A stretch of 64,000 nucleotides of DNA from CAYQPF01 sp964419225 (GTDB taxonomy: Bacteria; Cloacimonadota; Cloacimonadia; Cloacimonadales; CAYQPF01): positions 11,099 through 75,098 of the forward strand of contig CAYQPF010000007.1 in the NCBI GenBank assembly GCA_964419225.1, read 5' to 3'. How positions within the stretch are numbered: the first letter of the stretch is position 1; every line of letters begins with the position of its first letter. Under the pieces are notes generated by a model. That model ran no database searches. It was not told the origin of the DNA and saw only the letters and a program-made list of their open reading frames with translations. A program made the position numbers and the translations under genes. Below are positions 53,590-62,691 of the stretch, piece after piece.

Positions 53590-54849
53590 TCATTCATTTT
53601 TGAATATCAAATTCATCATAACACTATCTATTCTATGTGAATTAGATATTTTTATATTGCTGTCAAGTTCATTGTTATAATTATAGGTATAATAAGGAAA
53701 AGAACTTGATTCGTATGAAACTTTTAGGGTAAAGTTTTTCGATAGTTTAAGTTCCGTCCCTAATGTGATACCTCTTTGGTAACTAGGGTTAAGATGTGGA
53801 ATCTTTTCATAAAAGTCTGCATCAAAAGATTGAACAGGCTCAAAGGGAAAAACTGGTATTGCTGAGTAATAGTATCCAATTCTGATTGGTAAAACAAATT
53901 TGTATTCCACACCTGCTCTTAAATCATGCCCATTTTTTACTGTAATACCCCAATAATTATAAAGAGGAAAATTGACGCTTCCCTTTTTGACGTGGAAGGT
54001 AACATCTTTAAGATTTTTATTTCGATATTCAAAAGTAATAGTAGTATTTTTTTCGGGCTTCAAATTCAATCCAAATGAATAAGTTAAAGGAAAATCAATA
54101 TAAAAATCTGGTGCAGATAATGTTACACCTGGAAAAGTATATGATTCACAGTCCATTGTAGGGTCATAATTTATTGAATGTGTTGGTGTTATTGATCCAC
54201 CAATACAAAAATATTTTCCATCGGCTTTAAAACCAAAATTGATAAACGTAGTTGATATTTTTTCCTCATACTTTCCATAACATCCAAATGAATTATTAGT
54301 ATAATAATCTATATTACCTTCATTTTCATTGTCAGCGGTTCCATAATTAATATTTAATCCTATAGCTATACCAGACTTATTAGAAAAAGCTATCCCAGCA
54401 GTATATACTCCTAAATTCCCATCATAAATATATTTTTCTCGTGTGTTGCTATTATCTCTAGTAAAATTTACTTTAGAATCATATTCATATAGCTCATGGT
54501 AACCAACACCTATAATAATTTGATTATTCTTTAAAGGTTTGACAACAGCGATTGCATCAAGCGAATATGTGCTTGCAAATTTCATATTGAGTTTATCCTC
54601 TCCTTTGTGCTTTCTCCAATCTGATGAAATTCCAATTTCTGTTGATTTAGCACCTGAGAGCATTGCTGGATTATCGAATAAAGAGAATACCGGGCTGGAA
54701 TTCAAAGTTGTTGTTCTTCCAAGAGATAAAGCACGAGCATCAATTGTTTTGATCTGATAATCATCATAGAAATTCCTGTTTAAACCCAAATCACTAAAGA
54801 GTAACTTTAATGATAATAGTGCAACACATATGGAACCCCATTTTTTCAT
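53590..54849 (-). CDS. Outer-membrane beta-barrel, FadL/OMPP1-like, paralogue B
   Basis: 419 residues from the ATG at 54849, eight bases after AGGAG. The frame remains open further upstream, but a TTGACA at 54918-54913 suggests that part is promoter. Signal MKKWGSICVALLSLKLLFSD, then NRNFYDDYQIKTIDARALSL and SPVFSLFDNPAMLSGAKSTE, almost the same N-terminus as paralogue A at 47539. Barrel strands include GVEYKFVLPIRIGYYYSAIP and LGTELKLSKNFTLKVSYESS. First gene of an operon with the duplicated DUF4810-DUF799 genes. In other bacteria CsgG occupies this position, so a pore or scaffold role for those lipoproteins is a reasonable inference. Confidence 0.8.
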   Translation of the reverse strand: MKKWGSICVALLSLKLLFSDLGLNRNFYDDYQIKTIDARALSLGRTTTLNSSPVFSLFDNPAMLSGAKSTEIGISSDWRKHKGEDKLNMKFASTYSLDAIAVVKPLKNNQIIIGVGYHELYEYDSKVNFTRDNSNTREKYIYDGNLGVYTAGIAFSNKSGIAIGLNINYGTADNENEGNIDYYTNNSFGCYGKYEEKISTTFINFGFKADGKYFCIGGSITPTHSINYDPTMDCESYTFPGVTLSAPDFYIDFPLTYSFGLNLKPEKNTTITFEYRNKNLKDVTFHVKKGSVNFPLYNYWGITVKNGHDLRAGVEYKFVLPIRIGYYYSAIPVFPFEPVQSFDADFYEKIPHLNPSYQRGITLGTELKLSKNFTLKVSYESSSFPYYTYNYNNELDSNIKISNSHRIDSVMMNLIFKNE

Positions 54850-55201
54850 AAATAGTCTCCTAAAGTCCAACATTTTCAACATCAAATATGTTTTGTATAT
54901 CAATACCAATTTTGTCAAATAAAAATAAGCATTGTTACATAAAAATCTTTTCATTTTTTTTTGGATTAATTAATTCAATACTTCGATCATCGTTTATTCT
55001 TTAAATAGACCGTAGGCGTTAGATGTTAGTCTGTCAGCTTTAGCTATAGGTTTAAACGAATATCAATTCTCGTACGTCAGGACGAAAGATTATTGAGAAT
55101 TACAAGTTTTTATACCTTGGTTGGAGTACATTTTTCCTATAGATATTTATGCTGTTTTCCATAAAAAAAGGATACTTTGGTTCATGATTTTTCCTTAGAT
55201 A
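54850..55201. other. Intergenic region between divergent units, no gene seen
   Basis: About 350 bases. Contains the TTGACA (54918-54913, minus) of the barrel operon; Bacteroidetes-like TATACAAA or CATATTTG strings follow, but no clear -10. The remainder has no recognisable coding frame or repeat. It marks the left edge of the presumed accessory island. Confidence 0.45.
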
Positions 55202-55229
55202 TTGACAAAATGAAATCTATTATTATAAT
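55202..55229 (+). promoter_or_regulatory. Consensus sigma70-type promoter of the ATPase pseudogene
   Basis: Perfect TTGACA (55202-55207), 16-base spacer, perfect TATAAT (55224-55229), 40 bases before the ATG at 55269. The 12-base direct repeat ATTATTATAATT occurs at 55219-55230 and 55234-55245, a 15-base period that overlaps the -10 and may offer a second -10 or a regulator site. Confidence 0.7.
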
Positions 55230-55268
55230 TGAAATTATTATAATTTGGATTATATAAAGGCAGGGATT

Positions 55269-56649
55269 ATGGATTTCAAAAACAGAGAACAGGAATTAGA
55301 ATTGCTCGAAGCAGAGTTTCAGAGAAGAGAATCCTCTTTAGTGGTAATCTTTGGCAGAAGAAGAACCGGAAAACAACCTTGATCAGTCATTTTCTTAAAG
55401 ATTAGAAGTCACTCTATTTTTTTGCTGACACCCAGAATGAAAAGGGTCAGATTGGCAGATTTCAGGAACAGCTTGCAGAAACATTTAATGACAGCTTTCT
55501 CAGGGATGTTCAGATAGATTCTTGGGATGTAGTTTTCGATTACTTCTGTCAAAAACTCAACCCCAACGAAAGATTTTTACTGGCTATCGACGAATTTCAA
55601 GCCTTGGTAAAATCTAATCATCAGTTTTCCTCAATATTCCAGAGAATTTATGACACAAAACTCAGACAGAAAAATCTCATGATCATCTTATGTGGTTCCC
55701 TGATCAGCATGATGTATAGTGAAACTCTGGCTTATAGCAGTCTGCTTTATGGAAGAAGAACTGCTCAAATTAAACTGCAGGAATCAATTTCCCGTATTAT
55801 CATAAATTCTATACTGGTCTTTCAAATAGAGAATTAGTAGAATATTATACTGTCACAGGAGGTATTCCGAAGTACATTGAGATGTTCCGACACAAATCCA
55901 ATCTATTTAAGGCGATCAAGTCAGAAATTCTGCATAAGAATAAATTCCTTTATTATGAACCTCGCTTTTTACTTCAATAGGAAGTTAGTGATGTCTCAAC
56001 TTACTTTTCGATTTTAACTACCATTGCTGCCGGAAATCATAAATTGAATACGATCACAGGAAGAATGGGTGTGCAGGCCAGTCAATTAACAGCATTCCTG
56101 AAAAAACTCATGGATTTGGATATTATAGAAAAACAGGTTCCGGTAACAGAATCAAGTCCTGAAAAAAGCAAGAAAGGACTTTATTTCATAAAAGATAATT
56201 TCCTGCAGTTTTGGTTTCGCTTTGTTTTCCCTTATCAAAGTTATTTAGAAATTGATAATCTGACTTTTGTAGAAGAGAAAATCAGGAAAGAGTTGATTTA
56301 CTTGGTCTCCAATGTCTTTGAAACACTCTCCAGACAGATGATGTTCAGACTTGAACTTGCTATTATATTCGAGAAATGTGGTCGCTGGTGGGACAAAGAC
56401 AGCGAGATTGATGTTGTAGGAGTCAGTGGAAATGACGAGATTATCTTTGGTGAATGCAAATGGTCTGATAATCTGGTGGGACTCAGTGTCCTGAAAGATT
56501 TAAAACTTAAGACCAAAGATGTTCTTTGGGGTACAAGCAACAGGAAAGAGTACTTTGTCCTCTTTTCTAAATCCGGATTTACAGCCGATTTGATCCAATA
56601 CAAAAAAGAGAATGCAAATCTGTTTTTGGTTAGCATTGAGCAATTCTGA
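55269..56649 (+). pseudogene. Decayed DUF234/ATPase_2-type AAA ATPase gene
   Basis: Joined frames give a typical ~460-residue protein. Start MDFKNREQELELLEAEFQRR, Walker A FGRRRTGK(TTLI), Walker B FLLAIDEFQAL, LYGRRTAQIKL, then YYTVTGGIPKYIEMF, a winged-helix region and the DUF234 part (FIKDNFLQFWFRFVFPYQS ... IIFGECKWSD, a nuclease-like PD-(D/E)xK remnant). Four lesions are visible. A lost A at about 55371-55373 inside the Walker A codons gives TGA at 55380. There is an in-frame TAG at 55403 and a second frameshift near 55778-55786. A further TAG lies at 55978. The promoter is intact. Such ATPases are often mobile or toxin-like accessory genes; this one is dead unless the lesions are sequencing errors. 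Confidence 0.88.
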
Positions 56650-56730
56650 TAGAAAGAATTCCTGCATCGATTAACAGGATAGACAGGATGTATGACTTTG
56701 CTATTAAATTTTACACAATTAAAAATCTTC

Positions 56731-56760
56731 TTGACAGGCGAATATTATAATACGTATTTT
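56731..56760 (+). promoter_or_regulatory. Putative promoter of the SLATT/HD-NACHT operon
   Basis: TTGACA at 56731-56736 and TATTTT at 56755-56760 (18-base spacer), with an internal TATAAT too close to the -35 to serve it. It lies 54-83 bases before the ATG at 56814. Moderate support only. Confidence 0.45.
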
Positions 56761-56813
56761 GCATATAAGGTAAATTTGAAAATTAATAAATAGAATAACA
56801 TGGTGGAGGGAAG

Positions 56814-57617
56814 ATGAAAGACTTAGGGATAAATTTGGAAAAACCATTCCCCACAAGTAACGAAGATTCAGAGATAAAATCACTTTATGATTACTGTAAG
56901 TCCTACTCCGGGCAAGCATTAACATGGTATCAAAATTCTAAAAAAAACAAGAGACGCTGGGCTTTGAGCATCAGGTTTTTATCAGTTTTCTTTGTTAGTA
57001 TTGCCGGAATTCTTCCTATTGTAAACCAAATGTTACCCTTAACCCAACCCGGTGTTGTATCAATATTAATAGCTCTTAGTGCAGCGCTTATTGCTCTTGA
57101 TAAGTATTTTGGTTTTTCCAGTGCCTGGATGCGTTTCGTAGAAGCAGACAGGAATATTATGAAAACATTAAACGAATTTAGTCATGATTGGTTAAGGGAA
57201 ATTGTAAACAATACGGATTCACCCCTGACAATCGATAAAAAGTATGCTCTGATAAATCTATCAAAAACATTTGTTAGCAACATAGACAGAATAATATCAG
57301 AAGAAACTAATGCCTGGATTGCCGAGTTTCAGTCTAACTTGAAGCAGTTGGATGAATCAATAACAAAAATGAAAGAATCCATTAAGGTTAATGGTGCTCT
57401 CAATATTACTATAAAATCAATAGAGATAGATAAAGAAACATGGTTGTTGTATCTGGATGATAATTTGATCAAGGAATATAACAGTAAGACCGCAGTGATA
57501 AATAGTATAATTCCCGGAATTCATAGTATCAAAGTTCAGGTTAATAAAACCGGTGGAGAATCTGCAGAAAAGCTCTGTGAAATTGGCTCAGGTGTCATTA
57601 CAGAAATGGTAATATGA
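56814..57617 (+). CDS. SLATT-like two-transmembrane protein with PEGA-like C-terminal domain
   Basis: 267 residues. After a soluble N-terminus with WYQNSKKNKRRW (residues 38-49), two hydrophobic helices (about 49-70 and 79-97) are followed by a helical region with ISEETNAWIAEFQSNLKQLD (161-180). This layout, Trp-Tyr before the first helix and ET..W after the second, is that of SLATT domains, known as two-helix membrane effectors associated with SMODS/SLOG conflict systems. Residues ~192-267 are beta-rich with INSIIPGIHSIKVQVNK, like a PEGA domain, an unusual appendage. GGAGGG precedes the ATG. The HD-NACHT gene follows after 48 bases on the same strand, so the two are probably one operon. Confidence 0.78.
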   Translation: MKDLGINLEKPFPTSNEDSEIKSLYDYCKSYSGQALTWYQNSKKNKRRWALSIRFLSVFFVSIAGILPIVNQMLPLTQPGVVSILIALSAALIALDKYFGFSSAWMRFVEADRNIMKTLNEFSHDWLREIVNNTDSPLTIDKKYALINLSKTFVSNIDRIISEETNAWIAEFQSNLKQLDESITKMKESIKVNGALNITIKSIEIDKETWLLYLDDNLIKEYNSKTAVINSIIPGIHSIKVQVNKTGGESAEKLCEIGSGVITEMVI

Positions 57618-57665
57618 ATTAGTACGAAATAATAATTATTAAAATTTTGCAGAATAGGAGCTAAA

Positions 57666-60600
57666 ATGGTTAAAATACAAGATACATACCTGTACGAGCA
57701 ATTATCTAAAGAACACAAAAGAGAAATCATGGATGTTAGAGAAGCTGCTGAAAAACGCCTTCCACAGATTGATATAAATTTTACTGATCATACCGTTGCA
57801 CATAGCGACAGAATCCTAAATATTTTAAACATTCTATTGAAGGAATGGGTAAAAACACAGTTTGAAAGAGGATGGCCAGGCTTAGAAGATGAAATTTTCA
57901 TTTTGCTGGCTTCTATCTATCTTCATGATATTGGAATGAACTATTTGAAATTTAGGAATTGTCCCAGATTAATGGAAGAAAAAGGAAGCGAAATCGAAAC
58001 TAATATGGTAGAAGATTCCGTTATAAGCAAAACTACTTTAAATTTTGTAAGAAGAAATCATCATATTATTTCGTATGACTGGATTAAGGGAAGCATAACA
58101 CAGAAGGATAAATTTTGTGGTTTAGGATTAAAATCATATCATGACAGTATAGCCAAAGTTGCCTGGGCACATGGTTTTAGCATAGAGCCAAAAAATATGA
58201 AGTATTTTGAAAATGAGTTAAAGATTAAAAAATTTGATAATAAAAAGATTAGATTATTGACTATTTCATCATTTTTAAGATTAGGTGATATTCTTGATAT
58301 CAACAGAAACAGAGTAGATATTCAAAAATTAAAACAATATACTATTGATAGTATATCAGAAGCACATTGGTGGCGACATCACTATATCAATACATTTATA
58401 CCTAACAAAATAAAAGATGAGTATGACAGATATCCTTTAGACATCCTATTTACTTTACCTATTGAACATAAAAAGGATGAATATGAATGGTTGCCTAAAG
58501 AACTGTATAATTCCCTAAGAAGTGAAATTCTTGATGAACAAAATAGAATTAAACATTGGCTACTAAATGTACAAATTGTATTTCCAAACTACGAAGAGAA
58601 TAGAGATTATTATGAATATGATGATTCAGGAGATCTTGAACCAATACCACCTGGTTCTGAGGAAAATTTCAGAGCTATTTGGAATAAAGAAGCTATTAAT
58701 TCTGACAAATCTATCAAAGAGAAAATTGATGATAATAACTTGAGTACAGATGATCTCATTAAATACAATAAACTCTTGAACATTAGAAAGGAAATAGCTA
58801 ATTACCATAAATCCATAAAAAATGAAGAATTTGGTTTTAAAATGAATAATTATTCTGTATTGGAGCTCAGCCCAGCCATAGATAAAAATGGTTTAGATAT
58901 TTTGGAGAACAAATTAAAAGAATATCATCAAACACGTGATCCTTTTATTATTCTGGGTGAGCCAGGAGCCGGGAAAACGACACTTGTCAAGAAATTCATG
59001 TTAGACTGCAGTATGAATATAAGGTTAATAGACTATATACCTTTCTATGTGCAAGTGAGTGATTTTGGGTCATCAGCAGGATTAAAAGAGTTGAATACTG
59101 AGCTTGAAAGAAAAACTGATGCACGGTGTTTGGATGAAGAATTATATCCCATCTATAATGCTTTACTCAGAAAACTGCTAATATTGATAGGAAGATCTTT
59201 TTGTAACTTGGCAAATATTCCCTATTCTAATGACGAGTTAATAATTAGCATTACTTTGGATATTTTTTCCAAAAGAGCATGTATTATATTTTTCGATGGG
59301 TTAAATGAGTTGTCCAATGATAATAAGGGATTACTGATATTTGCCATTAAACAATTTATAAAGGAGTATCAAAATGTCAAAGTTGTAATTACCAGCAGAA
59401 TTGGTGATTATAGTGATTTATATTTTCCTAATGCTCCCAGCTTTAAAGTAATGGAATTAAGAAAGGAAACAATCAGAGAGTATTTTCAGAAAATCGGAGT
59501 AACAGATGCAAAAATTAATGTTTTGGAAAATGAGAATAAGAGCTTTTTCAATTTAGCTAGTAATCCTATGTATATGTTTATGTTAGGTGAGGTTATGAAA
59601 AAAGATCAAGAACTAAAATTAAAATTCCCTGGTCAATTATATAAAGAATTTACTACCAGTACTCTAAAAAAGTGGGAAACTAAAAAACAGAATAGATTAT
59701 TGAGCAAAGATGAAATGAATATTTTATTTGCGTCGTTGGCTTTTGAAGCCTTAAACAAACAAGAAATATCTTTTACTAATAATACAGTTACTCAGGGTAT
59801 TAAGAATTGGCAAAGGGCTTTAAACACCAAAGAAAATCAAGCTATCTTTAATAAGTTAGAAACTAACAATATTGAGTTTAACAGATTGAAAAACATAAAT
59901 CATATTGTTGAAAATGGTAGAAAGGAGACTCTAAATGAAGAACTACTAAATCAACATTTGACAGAAGAAATGGTAACGACCGGTTTTTTAATTAAATATG
60001 GAGAAGAAAGTAACCCTCAGTATCGTTTTAAGCACCATACCATTCAGGAATATTTTGCAGCTTTATATATTTCAACAAATTTAGATGTTTTACAGGATAT
60101 AGTGGGCAAACCCGTTTTTCATGAATCATTGAAATTCGTAGTCAATATTATTGAAAACCCTTGTGGTTTTATCAAAGAATTATTAGCTTCTACTTCCAAA
60201 ACAGTTTCACGAAACAGTATTTTGAGGCTATGTTTCAAAGTTGCCGGTGCTAGTCCTTCACCTTTGGATAAGGCGGCTCAAGACATATTATTTTCTTCTG
60301 TCAAAAAAATGTATATCTATCTGCATAAAACTCATATTCCCTTTGCCTTGGAGCTTTTAGCGGTACTATTCTCATACTTAAAAAGGGAATATTTAGTGAG
60401 TTTTATGGAATATCTATTAGTTGATAAACAGATAGAGAAATACGAAACTAAAATTATTTCTCTGATTAAAGACAAATTGGTCACTGCTCTCAAATTGGAA
60501 GAACCAATCAATAAGGATAAGCTTAAAGATTTTTTTAATCCGGGTATTAATGATGGGACAATTAGAGATTATGACTATTGTAAATCAATTTTGGAGGAAT

Positions 60601-62522
60601 TTGCTGAAGCAAATATATTTGAAACACACTCCTTATTATTATCAGGATTGGTTTCTAGTTTTTCTTTAAGTGTTTCAGAAAGAAAGAGGATTGCACGAAA
60701 AATGTCAACTTTAACTCCTAATCAAATTGGGGGTTTGGAAATGATATTTTTAGACGAACATTCCAAGTATGCAGAATATTTAGATGACCCTTTGAATTTA
60801 AGAGATATTGTAAGATTACACCAATTGCATATTAGTAGTTTAATTTGTTATGAAATTGATGAAGATTTTCTGAATGGAAATATAAGTGAAGCATTTATCC
60901 AATGGACAAAAAAAATTGATAAAGTATATAATAATCATAATATCATAGCACGCTTGATTAAACAATCAAAGCATATTCCGGATGAATTATATGAACAAAT
61001 AAGAGAGAAAATTTGCGTATGGAACTGTGAGCCAGGTCAACTGATTGCTCCTTTTGATGATGAGAGAAGCTATGAGTTTTCTCAAATCTGTCAGGAAACT
61101 GAATATAATGTGAACCTCCAGAAGGAAATAATTGAATGTTTAGAGAAAGACGAGGTCAGAAATCCTTGGACATTATTGTTTTACGGTAGTTTATTTGAAA
61201 CGGACTTATTAAACACTAACCTGCCCCAAATAATTGAAGAGTACAATCCTGAAAACTGGCTGTTGGATTTGTTTTATTCTGCAGCAGTGCAGTACGCTAC
61301 TACAGAAAACAGAGAATTGATCTATGCTAAATATCCTGATATAAAAATCAATAAATCAAAGGATTTAATAACAAAGCTAATTGAGAGTAAAGATAAAATA
61401 GATGACATTTTAAACGAATTTATCCAACTTGAAGTAAATAGCTATTCCATGAGAGTCTTAATTAGACAGATTTATAAAAAATATCCGATTAACGATATTA
61501 AAAAACTCATTGAAGATTTAGAGCCATTTGACAAGTATTTAAGTGAGAAAGCTAAATTATACTATGTAGATTTACTGGCTAATTCCCAAAAAGATCAGGA
61601 TGTTTTGTTTCTTATGAGTGAATGGAAAATAACTGTTCGTGAAATTGAAACCTCAAACAAGTCATTATTAAAGTGTTGTGCTAAAAATAACATGTTTGAA
61701 GAAGTAGTTTCCTATTTAAAGAATGTAAAGGCTTTAGATTTACTTATAGAAATTTTCTTGCAAGCGGAAAAGAGGAACGATGCTATAAAAATTGCATTAG
61801 ATGCCTTGGAGAATAATTCGGGTAAGTATGTTTCAGAATGCTATCGGATGATAAAAGAGATTGATGACCCTGAACAAAAAAAAGGATACTTCGAAGAACT
61901 ATCTCTTAAATTATTTTCACTTTTGAACAATTTTACAGACAGAGAAAATGCCTTCAAATATTTGAGATATATTTATAATGAAAAAATGATAGACAAGAAT
62001 CATTATCTTGAAGAAATAGAAGAAGTGTTAAGCAGAAGATTTACAATACCTTTCTATTCCTTATTGAGACATTATATGCATCTTTGTTCAGATGAAGAAA
62101 TTAATATTGAAAAACTTAAAAACATGTTTCCATATTATATGGAAAATGAGCCCAAAAAACCTTTAGATAAGAAAATTTGGTTAGGAAATGGTGGTTGGTA
62201 TGCATATTTACTAGGAGATAATAAGAAAGCACTAAATCTTACTGAGGAAGCTTTAGAAATTGAGGGTGAGAAGAGTATTGCCCTTATCTGCAACAAGGCA
62301 TTCTTAAGTTATTTACGGGACAAAAACATTGAGGAAAGTTTAAATATTTATCGGGAAGCCATATCTCTTGTAAAAAACAAAGAAGCTTGGAACACATGTG
62401 CAATAATTGATTTAGAGAAACATGGAGAGCGGAGAAATGAAGCAGCGATTAATAAAGCATATATTGATAAAGTGAGAGAATTGTATGATGCCAAGAATGA
62501 AGAAGAAGCAAAAGAGACCTGA
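57666..62522 (+). CDS. HD-domain/NACHT STAND ATPase with helical-repeat C-terminus (candidate defence sensor)
   Basis: 1618 residues. Residues ~35-220 form an HD-type metal phosphohydrolase-like domain: TDHTVAHSDRILNIL, LHDIGM (His87-Asp88), RRNHHIISYDW and LGDILDINRNRVD. Residues ~425-800 are a NACHT-type NTPase: FIILGEPGAGKTTLVKKF (Walker A at 431-438), ACIIFFDGLNEL (Walker B near 544), VVITSR (sensor) and the winged-helix signature FKHHTIQEYFAALYIS. Residues ~800-1618 are all-helical repeats with TPR-like units near the end (KKALNLTEEALEIEGEKS, EESLNIYREAI). This sensor-switch-effector layout is typical of bacterial STAND/bNACHT antiphage proteins; target and output are inference. AGGAG precedes the ATG. 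Downstream of the SLATT gene; it appears richer in A/T than the flanking core genes. Confidence 0.88.
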   Translation: MVKIQDTYLYEQLSKEHKREIMDVREAAEKRLPQIDINFTDHTVAHSDRILNILNILLKEWVKTQFERGWPGLEDEIFILLASIYLHDIGMNYLKFRNCPRLMEEKGSEIETNMVEDSVISKTTLNFVRRNHHIISYDWIKGSITQKDKFCGLGLKSYHDSIAKVAWAHGFSIEPKNMKYFENELKIKKFDNKKIRLLTISSFLRLGDILDINRNRVDIQKLKQYTIDSISEAHWWRHHYINTFIPNKIKDEYDRYPLDILFTLPIEHKKDEYEWLPKELYNSLRSEILDEQNRIKHWLLNVQIVFPNYEENRDYYEYDDSGDLEPIPPGSEENFRAIWNKEAINSDKSIKEKIDDNNLSTDDLIKYNKLLNIRKEIANYHKSIKNEEFGFKMNNYSVLELSPAIDKNGLDILENKLKEYHQTRDPFIILGEPGAGKTTLVKKFMLDCSMNIRLIDYIPFYVQVSDFGSSAGLKELNTELERKTDARCLDEELYPIYNALLRKLLILIGRSFCNLANIPYSNDELIISITLDIFSKRACIIFFDGLNELSNDNKGLLIFAIKQFIKEYQNVKVVITSRIGDYSDLYFPNAPSFKVMELRKETIREYFQKIGVTDAKINVLENENKSFFNLASNPMYMFMLGEVMKKDQELKLKFPGQLYKEFTTSTLKKWETKKQNRLLSKDEMNILFASLAFEALNKQEISFTNNTVTQGIKNWQRALNTKENQAIFNKLETNNIEFNRLKNINHIVENGRKETLNEELLNQHLTEEMVTTGFLIKYGEESNPQYRFKHHTIQEYFAALYISTNLDVLQDIVGKPVFHESLKFVVNIIENPCGFIKELLASTSKTVSRNSILRLCFKVAGASPSPLDKAAQDILFSSVKKMYIYLHKTHIPFALELLAVLFSYLKREYLVSFMEYLLVDKQIEKYETKIISLIKDKLVTALKLEEPINKDKLKDFFNPGINDGTIRDYDYCKSILEEFAEANIFETHSLLLSGLVSSFSLSVSERKRIARKMSTLTPNQIGGLEMIFLDEHSKYAEYLDDPLNLRDIVRLHQLHISSLICYEIDEDFLNGNISEAFIQWTKKIDKVYNNHNIIARLIKQSKHIPDELYEQIREKICVWNCEPGQLIAPFDDERSYEFSQICQETEYNVNLQKEIIECLEKDEVRNPWTLLFYGSLFETDLLNTNLPQIIEEYNPENWLLDLFYSAAVQYATTENRELIYAKYPDIKINKSKDLITKLIESKDKIDDILNEFIQLEVNSYSMRVLIRQIYKKYPINDIKKLIEDLEPFDKYLSEKAKLYYVDLLANSQKDQDVLFLMSEWKITVREIETSNKSLLKCCAKNNMFEEVVSYLKNVKALDLLIEIFLQAEKRNDAIKIALDALENNSGKYVSECYRMIKEIDDPEQKKGYFEELSLKLFSLLNNFTDRENAFKYLRYIYNEKMIDKNHYLEEIEEVLSRRFTIPFYSLLRHYMHLCSDEEINIEKLKNMFPYYMENEPKKPLDKKIWLGNGGWYAYLLGDNKKALNLTEEALEIEGEKSIALICNKAFLSYLRDKNIEESLNIYREAISLVKNKEAWNTCAIIDLEKHGERRNEAAINKAYIDKVRELYDAKNEEEAKET

Positions 62523-62635
62523 TGGAATTCTTGAATCAATTTTAAAGAAGTAATAGATAAAAGATTGTTGAATATGATATCATAAATCTCCGGAACCTGC
62601 GATGATTATTGTGCGACATGTCAATAATATTAATA

Positions 62636-62676
62636 GCCCCCCAGCATATTGTTGAGGGGCCTTTAAAATATTTTTT
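62636..62676 (+). terminator. Hairpin terminator between HD-NACHT and the PreA-like gene
   Basis: GCCCC/GGGGC outer stem and CAGCA/TGTTG inner stem with a TAT loop (62636-62660), followed on the plus strand by TTTAAAATATTTTTT. It may also serve the convergent minus-strand gene, although the T content on that side is weaker. Confidence 0.7.
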
Positions 62677-62691
62677 ACAATTAGTATTCTT

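Noticed and set aside
54850..54954. Long N-terminal extension of barrel paralogue B
   Set aside because: It overlaps the TTGACA promoter element and would bury the signal peptide 35 residues inside.
55219..55245. The 12-base direct repeat as an attachment or insertion target site
   Set aside because: It is AT-only, only 15 bases apart and lies on the promoter -10. No integrase or insertion-sequence gene is nearby.
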